Below, piece after piece: positions 1 through 13,690 of a stretch of 64,000 nt of DNA. Made by a program: the position numbers and the translations under genes. The first letter of the stretch is position 1, and the number at the start of each line of letters is the position of its first letter. The notes below the pieces were generated by a model. It worked only from the letters and a program-made list of their open reading frames with translations. It was not told where the DNA came from and did no database searches. Source of the DNA: Cacajao melanocephalus (taxonomy: Eukaryota > Chordata > Mammalia > Primates > Pitheciidae); assembly GCA_963573385.1 (NCBI GenBank), contig CAUYLG010005263.1, positions 86,877-150,876 on the forward strand, given 5' to 3'.

Positions 1-1154
1 ACTCATTATTGGTGTGTTGAAGTTTTCTGTTTGTTCATGGTTTAGTCTTGATAGGTTTTATGTGTCCATGAAATTGTCTGTTTCTTCTAGGTTTTCCAAT
101 TTGTGGGTGTATAGTTTCTCATAATAGTATCTAACATTTCTTTATATTTCTTTGGTATCAATTGTTCTCTCCTTTTTTGTTTCTGATTTCATTGGGGTCT
201 TCTTTTTCTTATTTAGACTATCTAGAGGTTTATCATTGTTGCTTATCATTTCAAAAAGTCAAATGTATGTTTTATTAAACTTCTTTATTTACTTTAATCT
301 CAATTCATTTATTTCTGCTCTGATATTTATTCTTTCCTTCTACAAGTTTGGGTTTAGCTTGTTCTTGCTTTTCTAGTTCCTTGAGGTGCATCATTAGGTT
401 ATTCCTTTAAAGTCATTCTAGCTTATTAATATAGGCATTATTGCTATAAACTTTCCTCTTTGTACAGCAATTGCTGTATCCCATAGATTTGGGTATGTTG
501 TATATCCATTTTTTGTTTTCAAAAAAAATTTTAATTTTTTATTTTTTTTCATTAATCCTTTGGTTGTTCCAAAGCATGTTTAATTTTCATGTGCTTATAT
601 ATTCTCAGGGTTTCTCTTAGTATTCATTTCTAGTTTTATTTGTTTGTAGTCATAAATGACACCTGATGTGATTTCTACTTTCGTGAATTTCATGAGACTT
701 GTTTTGTGGCCTACACTATTGTTGACTCTAGAGAATATTTTATGTCGATGAAAATAATGTGTATTCCACAGCAGTTGGGTGAAATGTGCTGTAAATGTCA
801 TTTAGGACCATTTGGTCTAGTATATATTTTAACTTTGATGTTTCTTTGTTGATTTTATTTCTAGATGATGCGTTTATTATTTACAGTGTGATTTTGTAGT
901 CCCCTATCATTATTGTATTGCAGTCTACCACTCTCTTTAGATCTATTGCTGTTTTTTTTTTATATATATATTTGGGAGATCTGATGTTGGGTGAATAGAA
1001 ATTTATCATTGTTATATCTTCTTGCTGAATTGACCCCTTTATCATTATAAAGTGACCTTATTTGTCTCCGTTTTTCAGTTTGTGATTTCTAGTATATGTT
1101 TTCTAATATAAATGTAGCTACTCCTACTCATTTTTAGTTTTCTGTTACATGGTG
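1..1154 (-). mobile_element. Old L1M LINE, ORF2 5' part, antisense
   Basis: Read on the minus strand this is the endonuclease and early reverse-transcriptase part of L1 ORF2, heavily mutated. Recognisable stretches include the antisense of the ORF2 segment around 900-1070 (the 'gtggtagactgcaata' and 'ataaaggggtcaattca' type motifs). The element runs off the left edge of the window. It stops near 1155, where a younger L1 fragment begins, and resumes after about 2320 with the L1M 5' region, so both parts are probably one old insertion. Frames are broken. Family placement is from recalled consensus; the exact subfamily is unknown. Confidence 0.85.
595..801 (-). pseudogene. L1 ORF2 endonuclease-region remnant
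   Basis: This 68-residue open stretch on the minus strand translates L1 ORF2 (the DMTFTAHFTQLLWNTHYFHRHK-type region, of which only the MTFTAHFTQLLWN start is in frame here). It is a relic of the old L1M element at the left edge. It lies between stops and frameshifts and lacks complete catalytic motifs, so it cannot encode a working protein. Confidence 0.7.
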
Positions 1155-1888
<734 letters not shown>

Positions 1889-2320
1889 AAGTATACAGAA
1901 ATCTTATCCATCATGATCAAGTTGGCTTCACCCCAAGGATGCAAGGCTAGTTCAACATATACAAATCTATGTATGTAATCCACCACATAAACAGAACCAA
2001 AGACAAAAACCACATGATAATCTCAATAGATGCAGAGAAGGCCTTTGACAAAATTCAACAGCCCTTTATGCTAAAACCTCTCAATAAACTATGCATCAGT
2101 GTAACACATCTCACAATTATAAAAGCTATTTATGACAAACCCATAGCCAATATCATACTGAATGGGCAAAAATTGGAAACATTCCCTTTGAAAACTGGCA
2201 CTAGACAAGTGTGTCCTCTCTCACCCCTCATATTCAACATAGTATTAGAAGTTCTGGCCAGAGCAATCAGGCAAGAAAAAGAAATAAAGGTATTCATTTA
2301 GGAAAAGAGGAAGTCAAATT
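1889..2320 (+). mobile_element. Younger L1 fragment, inverted 5' part (ORF2 RT region)
   Basis: Sense-strand L1 ORF2 begins near 1893 ('cttatccatcatgatcaag') and runs to about 2317, the start of the reverse-transcriptase core. Its orientation is opposite to 1155-1888, and in L1 coordinates it lies immediately upstream of that segment. This is the geometry of twin priming: the outer end (2317) borders the inversion point and the inner end (about 1890) is the 5' truncation. About 45 bp between the two segments is missing relative to the recalled consensus. Confidence 0.85.
1969..2301 (+). pseudogene. L1 ORF2 reverse-transcriptase fragment
   Basis: The 110-residue frame translates the fingers/palm region of L1 ORF2p. 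Motif A is visible ('[11 protein letters not shown]', with the metal-binding Asp), followed by the '[15 protein letters not shown]' region, where the usual Gly after RQ is Val. The frame ends just before the FADD catalytic motif, which falls in the sequence missing at the inversion junction. It has no start context of its own and is a dead fragment. Confidence 0.85.
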
Positions 2321-4640
2321 TTCTCTATGTGCACTCTATGCCTTTTAGTTGGAGAAGTGAGTCCATTTATACTCTTGATAAATAAGATTTTACTACTGCC
2401 ATTTTGTTGCTTACTTTCTGTTTTTGCTTTTGTATTTCTCTCTTCTTACTGTCTTACTTGTGGTTAAATGATATTTACTGATGGTAACTTTTAATTCATG
2501 GCTTTCTCTTTTTAGTGAATCTATTATAGAGTTTTGCATTGTGGGTACTATAAGGCTTACAGAAAACATCTTACACATATAACAAGTTATTTTAAAGAGA
2601 TGATAACGTATCTTAGATCATAAGGAAAATAATAGAAATGAAAAAAATGAAAAAACTCTACACTTTAACTTCATCTCACATTTTTACTCTATTTTTTCAT
2701 GATTTACATACATTTATATTGCCTCTTAATGGTTTGCTATACTATTATTGTTTTGATAGATATGTCTTTTGGGCTTTATACTACAGTTATGAGTGGATTG
2801 CACACCAAAATACAATATTAGAGTATTCTGGGTTTGTCCATTTACTTAATTTCATTAGTGGGTTTTAGACCTTCAGGTGTTTTCGTTTGCACATTCATGT
2901 TTTGTTTTATTTTCAGATTCAAGAACTCCCTTTAGCATTTCTTACAAGATTAATCTGGTGGTGGTGAATTCTTTTCAGCTTTTATTTGTCTAGAAAAGAC
3001 TATTTATTCTTCATATCTGAAAAATAGCTTTGCTGGATACAGTATTCTTGAATGACAATTTTTTCTCTTTCAACACTTTGAGAATGTCTCACTCCCTTGT
3101 GGCCTGAATGGATTCCATTAAGATGACTGTTGCCAGACAATTTGGGGTTCCTTTATATGCTATTGACTTATTTTTTCTTGCTGTTTATAGCATCCCTTTT
3201 TGACCTGAACCTTTGAATGTTTGGTTAGTATATGTGTTGGGGTAGTATTATTAGGATCAAATCTGTTTGGTGTTTTCTCACCTTCCTGTATCTGGGTATT
3301 TATCTCTTTGTAAAGTTTTGGAAAGTTTTCTATTATTATTTATTTGAATAAGAGGCAAAACCAAAGGGATGTTTTTTCTACCTCTAAGTTTCTCTCAACT
3401 ACCTCTTGAATACCAATAATTATTATAATTTGTCATTTGAGGTAATGTTTTCTATATCTTGGTGACCTTTATTCCTTTTTATTTTTTCTTTTTTGACTGT
3501 GTTTCAAATAGCCTGTCTTCAAGCTCACTGATTCTTTCCTCTGGTTTATTTTTTTGAGAACCTTTTATAAACATTTCAGTTCAGCAAATTTCCCAGTATA
3601 AAGATGTTTGATTTTTTAAAATTATTTTTATTTCTTTGTTAAATTTATCTGATAAACTTTTGAATTGCTTTTATATGTTACCTTGTGGATATCTGAGTTT
3701 CCTTAAAACTGCTGTTTTGAATTCTTGGTCAGAGAGTTCACATATCACCTTATTGTTAGGGTCAGTCACTGGTTTTGTGCTTTGTCAGTTTGAGGAGGTC
3801 ATGGGTCTTTGTTTTCTGCTGTGTTTTTGTGTGTTTTTTTGTGGATGTATGTCTGTGTCTTTCCATTGAATAATTATACTAGTTTTCTTTATATGACTTG
3901 TTTTGGTTTTTATTGGATATTCTTGCTTAAAGACGTTTTGTAATTTTTCTGTTGAGTTTCTTTCTTTATTCCCCCTTTTGGTTGCTGCCTCTTTTTTGAC
4001 AATAGATGATGCCTTAAGCCCAGATTTGCTTTGGTTCCAGTAAACAGAGTGCCACTATTTCTGAATAGAGAGGTCCCAAAGGGCATATTCCAGCAGTATG
4101 AGAAGGCAGATTAAGGGTTTATGCCAAGGGACCTGTGGGACAAACCTCCTCTAGCATGGTATGTTAATAGCCACTCTGATTTGATGTCTTTTTTGGCTGA
4201 GTTACAGAGCAGTTCTCAGTATTGGGGATCATAGTCACACCTCTGCCCTTTGGCTCTGGCTATCCTCTGGGATATTTTTCTTTTCAAGCATCCCAATGAT
4301 TCCCATGGGTTGAGACAGGGACACGTCTCCTGTCAGGAACCCCAAGATGTTAGAGAAATGGTTGTTTACTTCAATCTCACTTTTTATCTAGTGTAGAAAT
4401 TGTTACTCGGGGATTTTTTTCCAGACATTCGGTGCCAGACAGATAGAGGGAAGGGTTGTTGTGGATGTGGATATTTAAATCTGACTCTCTTACATTCTGC
4501 TCATAGTTTTTTCACTTTTATTTGACCTCAAAAACTGTCTTATTTTCATATTTAAGTTCTGGGATATTGCTGGGTATAATATTGGAGCTGTTTATTTGTT
4601 TTTCTTTTTATTCAGGTTGGGGAGGGATTTGCCAGACTAT
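2321..4640 (-). mobile_element. Old L1M LINE, ORF2 start/5' region, antisense
   Basis: The sequence follows the recalled antisense consensus of the 5' end of ancient L1M elements. It goes from the 'ttttagttggagaagtgagtcc' zone (2343), through 'gaactccctttagcatttct' (2922), 'ctcccttgtggcctg' (3091) and 'atagcctgtcttcaagctca' (3510), to 'aaactgctgttttgaattct' (3706). It continues the element at 1-1154. About 110 bp of the old element appears to be lost where the younger fragment sits. The boundary at about 4640 is approximate. Stops occur throughout. Confidence 0.75.
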
Positions 4641-4905
4641 GTTCTATGATCACTATGGAATTAAGTTGTAAATCAGTAATAAAATGACAAAAACATGTTT
4701 TGAAATTGTTAAAAACACCCATAAATAATGCATGAAACAAAAAAATTTAAACATTTTAGATATTTCTAATTGAATGATAATAAAAATATTATTCGAACTT
4801 ATAGGATGCAAGTTAAGAAAAGAAGTATATAGTGTTAATTCTTATATTAGTAGAGAAGAATGGCTACAAATTAACAAGATAGCCTACAATTAAGATGTAA
4901 AAAAT
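4640..4905 (+). mobile_element. L1/HAL1-like ORF2 relic, sense
   Basis: From 'ctatggaattaagttgtaaatc' this reads as a degenerate sense-strand L1 ORF2 fragment of the type seen in L1M and HAL1. It continues through 'atttctaattgaatgataat' and 'ataggatgcaagttaag' to 'attagtagagaagaatggct'. It abuts the antisense L1M 5' region but has opposite orientation, so it is a separate insertion or an inverted piece. Both ends are approximate. Confidence 0.6.
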
Positions 4906-7040
4906 AACAGCAACAAAATTTAAATGAATATATGTTAGCATATTTCTTTTTATTCCTCCTAGAAATCATACAGAAGCAACATACAGAACTCCAACCCCAT
5001 TATTCCACACACAAATTCTTTCGAAACATTTTCTTTAAAACTAGGAAACATAATTCATATGATAAAAAATATTTAAAAAGCTGTTGAAATTGTGTAGGAA
5101 CTACATAAGGGAAGGAAAGCAATAGAATGGTGAGATTCCTGTGGCAGCAGATCTCTGAAAGTGCCAAAAACAGAAAAAAAGTACCAGGGAAAATCTTCCA
5201 GCCATTTTTTTCCCTAAAGTGGCTTGATTACAGCTCAGAGGCAGAAGACCTACTGGAAAGTTTGTGACAGAAACACATAGGAAGTAGGGCTATACATATG
5301 GCCATATAAAGGAGCCATATTTGAAGGAAGCAGTCTGTCTGTACAGTAAAGAGCAGTGAAGCATCGAAGGCAACCTGAGCTTTTTCTCACTCCTAACATG
5401 AATATCTAACTCATTCAGTGACAAGTAGGAAAAAGATATTGGTAGCGTCAAGAAAAAAAACTACTGTAAGGTAAAAATAAACATTTATATAAATAAAATG
5501 GAAAAAAGTTGTAAAGGCCATCTTTATGAAAAGGGCATTACTAGAAGAAATATTGCCAAGGAACCTATGGAAAATGTGATTAAACCATTTTCTGTCAGTG
5601 TACCTCTATGAAGGTAAAATGTACAAACTCAAGGAAGAAATAGCTAGACAATAGCAGATATAATGTGAACTAGCAAAACCCAGGAATAAAAGAAACAGGT
5701 GGGGGAATTTAATGGTAGGAAGCAGATTCTTTTGATTTTTTCTCTTAGAAAGTAAGATATTTAAATATACAAAATAGAGCATGAAATGTTCTTAGAACTG
5801 AATAGAGTAAAATGACCAGGACAATCAGGTAGTCCTTAATTTGTACCATTTTCACTAGTTGCGGTTAGCTATAGTTATGGAGTAGAATAGTTGGATTAAC
5901 AGGGTTATTTTTTCCAGGTCAGGATAAAAGAAGAAAAAAGAGGCAAGGGATATAACAAGTAAGGTAATGATTGCTACACTGAATGGAAGGAAAGAAATAA
6001 AGGACAGCGACACATTATAAGAGGCAGCTTGTTCTGATAAGTCTTTAAAAATTTGATGAACATAGAGATAGAATGTGTAAGTTCTGGAGATGGAGGCAGA
6101 GAAGTGAGGAGGAGCATTCATTGCCTTATTTCATACAAGTGAACTCCGTTTAATGTTACTGAATCTTGGCCAGGATATGTAAGTTATGATAAGAGCAAAA
6201 GCTTTAAAGTGGGAAGAAAGTGTCATTAGTATTTACTATGATATTGTCTTAGACTTTTAACTATGGAGGATGTCTGGCTGTGTGTGAAATAACTAGCAAA
6301 TCATCTTACCAGACAAATATGAATTGGCTAAGGATACAAGGCTCATAGTAGGATTGATAAGGTATCAGCAAAGCTAAATGTACTGAAACATTTTCCAGCA
6401 TGGATGGGGAGTCTGCGGGTTTAAGTGATTAACCCAAGCCTAGAATTCTCATGGATCTGCTTCTTCCGCAAGGTTATGAAGACACTGCCTATATGTTACT
6501 GAGTCACATGGAATGCCCCTAAGGCTACCCACTTAGAAATCCTAGTGGAATACTTTTAAAGCATTCTGTATTATTTTATACAAGATGTCTAAGTTATGAA
6601 ACAAAGCATAACTTATGATTCTACCTTCACTTTATGAGACTTGACCAGTAAAACTAGTTGAAACATAGGCTGTTCCATATTATTTTATTTCAAAATGTCT
6701 CATTACCATCATTTTATAATTAATAAGGTCATTCAGAAAAAGCATATCCCAGTAGATAAGAGATTAAGCTGTGCATATTCAGTTTTCTTCCTGAATCTTT
6801 TTGGTCAAGTTATCTTCTTGGAATACACTGATCATTGTGTGTTTCCATTAGAACAGATCGATTCTTACAAGTCAGGTTATAGTGCCAACCTTTTCTGGAA
6901 CTTTTTGGCTTAATCAGAATTTTTAGTGCTTACTCTTCTTCATATACATAGAGTGATACAAGTGTATACTTTAAATAAACCTACATAGAAGAAACAAGAC
7001 AGGGATATATATCTAAACCCTACTCCCAGAGCAAATAGCT
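4906..7040. other. No gene or clear repeat recognised
   Basis: AT-rich sequence without a recognisable family. Parts of 5400-5700 and 5930-6060 have the A- and G-rich look of old LINE sequence, but I cannot assign them. A minus-strand open stretch of 88 codons at 5855-6121 is hydrophobic only because the strand is pyrimidine-rich. It has no homology I recognise and is treated as chance. Confidence 0.5.
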
Positions 7041-7044
7041 AATA

Positions 7045-7200
7045 GGTACTGTACACTTATTATGTACCAGGCATTGTTTAAGCACTTTGCCTGTAATGAC
7101 TAATTTCATCTTCCCTAAAACCCATGAGGTCTTGTTATACCTATTTTATTGATGAGAAAACTGAGATCAGAGAAGCAAAGTAACTTGTCCAAGACTGTAA
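7045..7200 (-). repeat. MIR SINE
   Basis: The plus strand shows the reverse complement of MIR: 'cttattatgtaccaggcatt', 'taagcactttgcctgtaatg', 'attgatgagaaaactgagat' and 'aagtaacttgtccaagactg'. The CORE-SINE region and part of the 3' tail are kept. No target duplication is visible, as expected for an old element. Confidence 0.85.
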
Positions 7201-7682
7201 GAGCTCTACTGTGAGCCCTCATGTCTATAAATTGACATAGGCATCTGCACTTTCCTTCCATCCAGGATACAGGGCCACCAATGAGCCCGTTTGCAAAGAC
7301 AAGTAGCTTCTACCTTAAAAATACTGTACATATTGGTATCCTTCTGAGCTGTACTTCTCTCTATGATACTCGCCAGCCCTACCCCATCTTCCAGCTCTTC
7401 TTGTAAAACTCTCAAGGTTCTGTCTCTCTGTAATGGCTCCTTCCTCAATCCAACTTTCCCTACCTTTCTATTATGGAATGGACCTGACCCTTCTTATCTC
7501 TTCAACTGGAACCTTAATGAGACAGTCTATGCCATGGTCTCTACATTGTTTTCACATCTTTATTGGAGAAAGACTATCATTGACAAGCAATGTGATATTG
7601 AGCGACTTGCTGAATTTCTCAAGTTTGTTTCCTCAATTGTGAGAGAAAGGAAGTGTAGATTAGATGAACCTATAAAGCCCCA
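7201..7682. other. Unassigned sequence
   Basis: Two overlapping plus-strand open frames (7363-7698 and 7433-7642) lie here. Neither resembles a known protein, and they have no splice or promoter context that I can support. The composition (short pyrimidine-rich runs) could fit an old L2 or MIR relic, but I cannot align it confidently. Confidence 0.4.
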
Positions 7683-7689
7683 TAACTTT

Positions 7690-7985
7690 AAGATTTAGGG
7701 TTTTTTTTGACAAACTTATAGAAAAGTTGTAAGAATAATGCAAAGAAATCTTAAATGTTGATACCCATCACCCATATCTTCAAATGTTTATTTTAATACA
7801 TTTGCTTTCTCTCTTTCTTGCTCTGTTATCTATCTATTCTTGTTTTCCAAACTCTTTAGGAATAAGTTGCAGTCATGATGCCATTTTACTTTTAAATATT
7901 TCCGTGTATATTTCCTAAAAACATGGAGTTCTATCATATGCCACAGCATAATTATATAAACAAGGAAAATAACAAGCATAAAATG
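7690..7985 (-). mobile_element. L1M-type 3' end, antisense
   Basis: It starts with a T-rich run ('ggttttttttgac', the antisense of an A-tail). It follows the reverse complement of the 3' UTR of old L1M elements: 'cttatagaaaagttgtaaga', 'gataagttgc'-like sequence at 7861, 'gccattttacttttaaatat' and 'gtgtatatttcctaaaaaca'. It is a 5'-truncated stub of about 300 bp. Subfamily (L1MC/ME) is uncertain. Confidence 0.65.
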
Positions 7986-9729
7986 ATTATATATTCCACA
8001 CTCACTTTGAGGGCCTTCTTATTTTAAATCAAATGATTAAAAGTGAATTCTGTTTTATATTGTGCTTCCAACAGGGGTGAAGTTTTAATCCTTTTAACCA
8101 CTCAGCAAGACCTTGATATCAATCCTATTTCCTATGGATTTGCTCTCTGAATGATACTCTCCATATCTATCTGGATTCTTGGTTGGAAGCCACCCAGACC
8201 ATCCTTGGTTATTTAAGTAAAAAATCAAAATTTAAAGGGACATATAGTAAATATATTAGGACCCACAGAATTATTAAAAGACCAAGAAACCAGAATTTTA
8301 AAATCTACAGGAAACAGGGTGGTTATTCAAGTAGAACCACAGCTAAGTGCTGTGGTTATGCAAACAGAACCACTGCAGGTGCAAATGGTGAGATGAAGTC
8401 ATGGCCATCATCACTGATACTGCCACCACCACCATCATCAGTACCACTGCCACGACAGTGATTTGACCACCCTCTCTTTCTATGTCCTTATATCACACAC
8501 TCTACATTCTGAGCCTCAGTCTAATTTATGTTCAGGTCAATTCATACTCTGGGTATAATTATCAAGACTGTGAAGCCATCATTGAAGGTTAGTCTGGCTA
8601 ACACCCAACACCCAAGACCATATAGAAAGTGAGAGAGGAATAGCTCCTTATGAAACAGTTAGGGTACTCCTGGGAAGGGGAAGCTGAGGAATCGTGTGCT
8701 TGTACATTAATTATAAAGAAAAAGTATACAGCTTTTATTACATTGGATTTATGAATATTTTCTACCTACACTTACAAAAGACTGATAGTCAAATCCAGAT
8801 ATTATCACTATTAAATCTACCCCAAAATTATAAATGCAAATCCTTATGACAATTAAATATTTATTTCAAAAGAAGAGCCCATCGGATTGGAAAGAAATTT
8901 ACTTTAGAAAAGAGAGTTGCTATTAGAGATACCTTTAATATGTATGTGCCTCCCTCATATCTGCCTTGCCCCTCTACCATGAAGAAAGTAAAATAGACCC
9001 CTATAAGATTTATTACAGCTAAGTATAAATTTACAAATGAAACACCTGACCCAGTCAGCAATGACATCCATTAGTTGTTTTATATAATATTTCACAAGAC
9101 TAATATCTGGAACATTAAATAAATAAACTGAAAAGATATCATGAAACTGTGAATTCTAAATAACCCAACCAACCTCTTGTGACCCCTTTGAACCAAAAGA
9201 CTACATATAAAAAAAAATTAATGGGACAAAGAAAAGAACTTGACAAAGAAATTGAAAAGGAAGGGAAATTACTACATGTAACCACAACTGGGGACAGATT
9301 GTATCACAGGATTATTAGAATTTGGAGGAAAACATTATTATTTTTAAAATTGAATTGGATTATTTATTATAGTTCTAAAAAGTATTGAACATGAGGAAGA
9401 TTCCTAGCAAATATTAGATTATACCAGGAAATAATGTATATGAGAGGACCGTCTAAAAGATAAATCTCTATATAAACATTACAAATATTAAATTTTTCTT
9501 CTTGTAGCACCAATATGATAAGAATTGCTCTTATATTTTATAAATAGCAAATACCATAATTCTGGTTTCTTACCTTTGCATATGTGAGCAGTAATGTTTT
9601 TAGAGATGACAACCACGGCAGTATTTCATGAGCCTGGTCTAGTTGGTGATCATTTCGAGGGAAGTAAAGAAGAACTCTCCTGGGGGAAGTATGGCTGTTA
9701 CTTTTAATTGCAGGGTGGTAGCTGCTTAA
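7986..9729. other. Unassigned AT-rich sequence with a small triplet-rich patch
   Basis: No gene or clear interspersed repeat. Positions 8403-8456 are an imperfect trinucleotide patch of CCA/ATC units, which opens the frame at 8183-8461 by chance. The remainder is AT-rich and looks single-copy. Confidence 0.45.
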
Positions 9730-10132
9730 CATCTTTTACCCTCACTTACCTTTCAAAATTCTATTCAGCCAAAATTTCCATCTATCTCCTTTAGGAAGCC
9801 CCTCTGAATGCCCTCAGTGAAATTTTTCTACCCATGCCCCAGGCTTTCGTCATACTTTTTAAGATAACTATATCACTTTGATTTGGTCTAGTTTGGTTTT
9901 ATCTTTGCTTGTATGATAGAATTATACAAGTATCCATCTCCAATGGATTGTAATTTATTTGTGTAGATGTATATGTATATACGTGGTATTTACCTTCCAG
10001 TAAAGAAATATGTATATATCTTCATGCATACATAAATATATACCTATTTATTTATTGTAGCATTGTGTAGCATGCCATGGACAGAGAAAATGGTTAATAA
10101 ATGTTATTCAGAAGAATAACTGAATAAAAGAC
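9730..10132 (+). repeat. Probable L2 LINE 3' end with AT-rich insertion
   Basis: It begins with a pyrimidine-rich stretch containing 'tttaggaagcccctctgaat', continues with 'ataactatatcactttgatt', and ends 'ggttaataaatgttattcag', which is the sense pattern of an L2 3' end. An AT/GT-rich tract at 9961-10048 interrupts it. Divergence is high, so the assignment is moderate. Confidence 0.5.
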
Positions 10133-13100
10133 CTATTGGACAATTCTAGTAATTCTGGTAACCAGGAAAGTTCACAGGACAGAGCTACAGGAATAGAAAG
10201 CTTTTTTCTTCATGTGAAGTCTAGTTGTTCTTTAAATTGAAATCAAAATACATATTTCCCCCTACTTGTCCTTCCTCCCACTCCAAAAACCCAAATAGTC
10301 TCACAAGTCATGATAACCATGTAATCCTGGTCTAAGCTTCTCCTGCTTTAAAATATACCACGGTCCACAAGAATCCAAGAAATTGAGCAGATTTACTCTC
10401 TGCCATTCCTTGGATATTAGTGATATAAATTACGTTCCCACTGCTTGTGTCTTCGGTGTGTGGAAAATGCAATATGATATTAAACCTTGGACACAGTTTT
10501 ATAGCACTCTGCAAAAGCAAGTCCAGTTTCCTGAGAGCACTAGACAAAGAGGTGGAAGATAATTCAAGGTGATATCAGGGAGTCTTGTAAGATGAGAGGT
10601 CTTCTAAATGAGAAATGGGACAAGTTCATTAAAACAAAACCACCTCAAGCCACGTGGCTCCAAACGCTTTGAATGAATAATGAATACATATCCGGATAGA
10701 AAATCGGAGTGGTTTCCAAAGCTTTTGTCTTAGATTTCTGTCTTTGTGCCTTCAGATAAATGTATAGGCTTTTATAATACTCAAACCAAGTAAAACCTCT
10801 CTTGCCACAGTTGTACTTAAAATTCATGGCAGAAAAATAATGCAGTGAGTGTAGTCTGTTTGTTTGCTAACAAGCACAACTAGCTTTGCCCAATTAACTA
10901 AAACAAGGAGAAAGTCATTTCCCTCTTTAATGCTGTTCAGTGTTTTTTAAGTGTGAATAATCGAGAAATTTTAACACTGAAAGTATCCTCTGAGTTTTTG
11001 GTAGTAATTATGGTAAAAGGTCTGACCTTTTCAGCATTCTTCTGTGCTCTGCCTTGAGTTCCTTGAAGGTTAATGCTGTACATCACAGGTCTCATAAAGC
11101 GTTACCAGATGATTTGAGGAAAGAATTCGTACATGATTATTTCTCATTCTCATGAGTTTAAAGGTCCTGACTGAGTTTTTCTTCGATGCTGGTCTCAACT
11201 GACTGTATCTACTTTCAGGAGTGAGAGAGAAAAAAAAAGTATGTGTTATTCCTGTGCTTTACCAGATATTGGCCCTAGAAGAACTGAGAGCAGCTTCCTG
11301 TTTGGACCAATCCTTTGCCTCCTTCCAATGTGCTCATTGAGACATTGGAAACCATATCTAGGTCAGTGTTATATTCCTACCTCCCACCCTATGGGCATAT
11401 GCGAAAAAACTGGTGGTCTGGAAATATTTGGAAAAAAATTTTGTCTACTCAGCCAAGGTTACTCCAATATTAAAGCAAGCCTGATTTGCATTTTGTACTT
11501 GTAAATGTATTAATTTTATAAATTCAAACCTAACAATATTCCTAGGATTTAGACAGAGAAAAAAGCTGGACATATGCATCTAATTAAGCTAAAATTCTCA
11601 CAATTTATGTCTGAAGTTTTTTCTTTTAGAATGAGTATGGAGAAATTTTGATCAATGTTTTGAATATACACTAAGGCAAATCTTGCATCAGATGTTTAGA
11701 AATGAATAACCTTATGCATAATTGTGTATATAAAAATTGTTATAGGGCAATAGTATTTATGAGAAGCCAATGGAAAACTTTTTTATGTGCATTTTCCCCC
11801 ATTTGAAATTTGAAAGCTCATAAGTTTTATTATAAGAAAAACTAAAGGTTACACCCTCTTTTATTAATTTAACTTCAAAATTTGGTGAAGTATAGCTAAA
11901 TTTCTAGTGGCATTTCACATTAATTTGATGCTCAGCCTTGTAATTTATTGAAGAGTCTATCGAGTTTCACAAATCGTGGAGGCCGATTAGTTAAATGAGT
12001 GTATGCTGACCTAACAGTCCAGCCTTTTGAAGTTCACCTGTAACTAGTTTCTGTACTCCATGTTGTGGTCACATTATGTTCAGCTGGGAAGGAGCCTTGA
12101 CTGAATGCAGTAAGGATTTTATTTCTCTTTTAATGTGCCTTGCAAGATAGAGTGCTTCAGCTACCAAATATGTGCCCACTGAATTGCTCTGAGGTTTGTT
12201 CTTTATATACTGTGCGGCATTGTGGAGAAAGAAGTCTCTGTTGACTTGAGCTTGCAAAACTAATATTTTAATTCAAATAGAGCACTCACCTGGGAAACTG
12301 GCAAATTTGGACTACAGCCCTTACCCCAACCTTGTTTTCTTTCTTCTCTCAGCCTCACTGTAAATTAACCAATCATTGACATCCACTTAAAGCATGCTGC
12401 CTTTTTAACTGAAGGCAGTGTGTGACCTTACTTTGGATATATTGAAAATGGAAGAATAGTTTTTAAAGGAAATGGAAAGGAAGGTCTTTTATATCTTTAA
12501 CACTGAGCTCATTAAACCTCTAAAATTGATACGTTGAACATTTTCTCACATCACCTTTACAAGACAGCAGGTTTACTTTAATGATGCTTAATTGTAAGTA
12601 ACAACATCAACAACAAAACAACCACTACAAGTGTTTGTGTGGTTTTGTATATTATAGTGCTTAGGGAAAAGAAGACATAAAAATAACTTTGCAGAAAACA
12701 TGATGGATCCATACCAGGAGGGTGAGATTACAGAACTTGAAACATAAGGGCTTGTTAAACTCTTTCTCCTTGACTCACTTATCACTCAGGAAGCTGCCTC
12801 AATTGCAATCTAAAATTGACCATTTCAGGAAAAGCAAACCTCAGCCTCTCCAGAGGGTCCAATCTGGGTTGTGGTCATTATTTTACTACCAGTAATTTTA
12901 AATCTTCTTGGAAACATTACCTTTCTAATTTACTGTAAATTTTGACGGATCTGTGAAACCACACTTGAGATGTTGGTAAACTTAATAGATACATGTAGAA
13001 TATGATCAGGAGGAAAACAAGCAGTGCTAAATAGAACTGGAAGAAGAAATAAACCCTCCCCAAAACCTGTAGTACAAGCCTGGAAATCATTTGGCTTCAA

Positions 13101-13690
13101 GATGCTTCATGAATTGCAGTACAACGTAAAGTCAATTTGGTTTTTCTTTTTTTTCCTGATGTTTACCTGTTGACCTTTCAGCAAACTATAATAGGACCTG
13201 ATGCCACTGGAAAGTTCTAAAGAGTGACACTTCAAGAGAAAATAAGATCTCCTCATATTCACTCCTCAAACATGGAGGGGCCCAGGGAACCCATTCAGAG
13301 AGACCAACTTGACACTGAAAACATTTGTCAGAGTACTTTTCTTCTTAAATAAGGATCTGTCTCATGATCTTTTCTAAGAAGTTGAAATACTGCTGATTGA
13401 CTAGGGTTGTTCTAACTTTATAAAGCAAAGAGCATTCCATACTAGGCAGTTCTTGATAGTTAAAAACCAACTAAATTTCATCACTGTGCCTAGGAAGAGC
13501 CAACCGAATTTCCTTGTGATTAGTTTTGTAATAGAAAGTTTAGGTTTAAGAGAGCTGTGAATCTCAAGAGGTATTTGCAACCATTTATTGAGTGAAAATT
13601 CAGAAAGCCTGTGAAATATGAAAACTTTATTGGGCAGTACAGTAACCATTAGCACGGATTTTTGTTTCCACCCAAGAGAATAACCCAGAA
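10133..13690. other. 3.5 kb without recognisable repeats or genes
   Basis: I see no Alu, L1, LTR or DNA-transposon signature here. Open frames are all below about 90 codons and lack recognisable similarity. The lack of datable repeats over this length makes it one of three candidate stretches for conserved non-coding sequence, but nothing in the sequence itself proves function. A pyrimidine run lies at 13141-13157. Confidence 0.5.
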
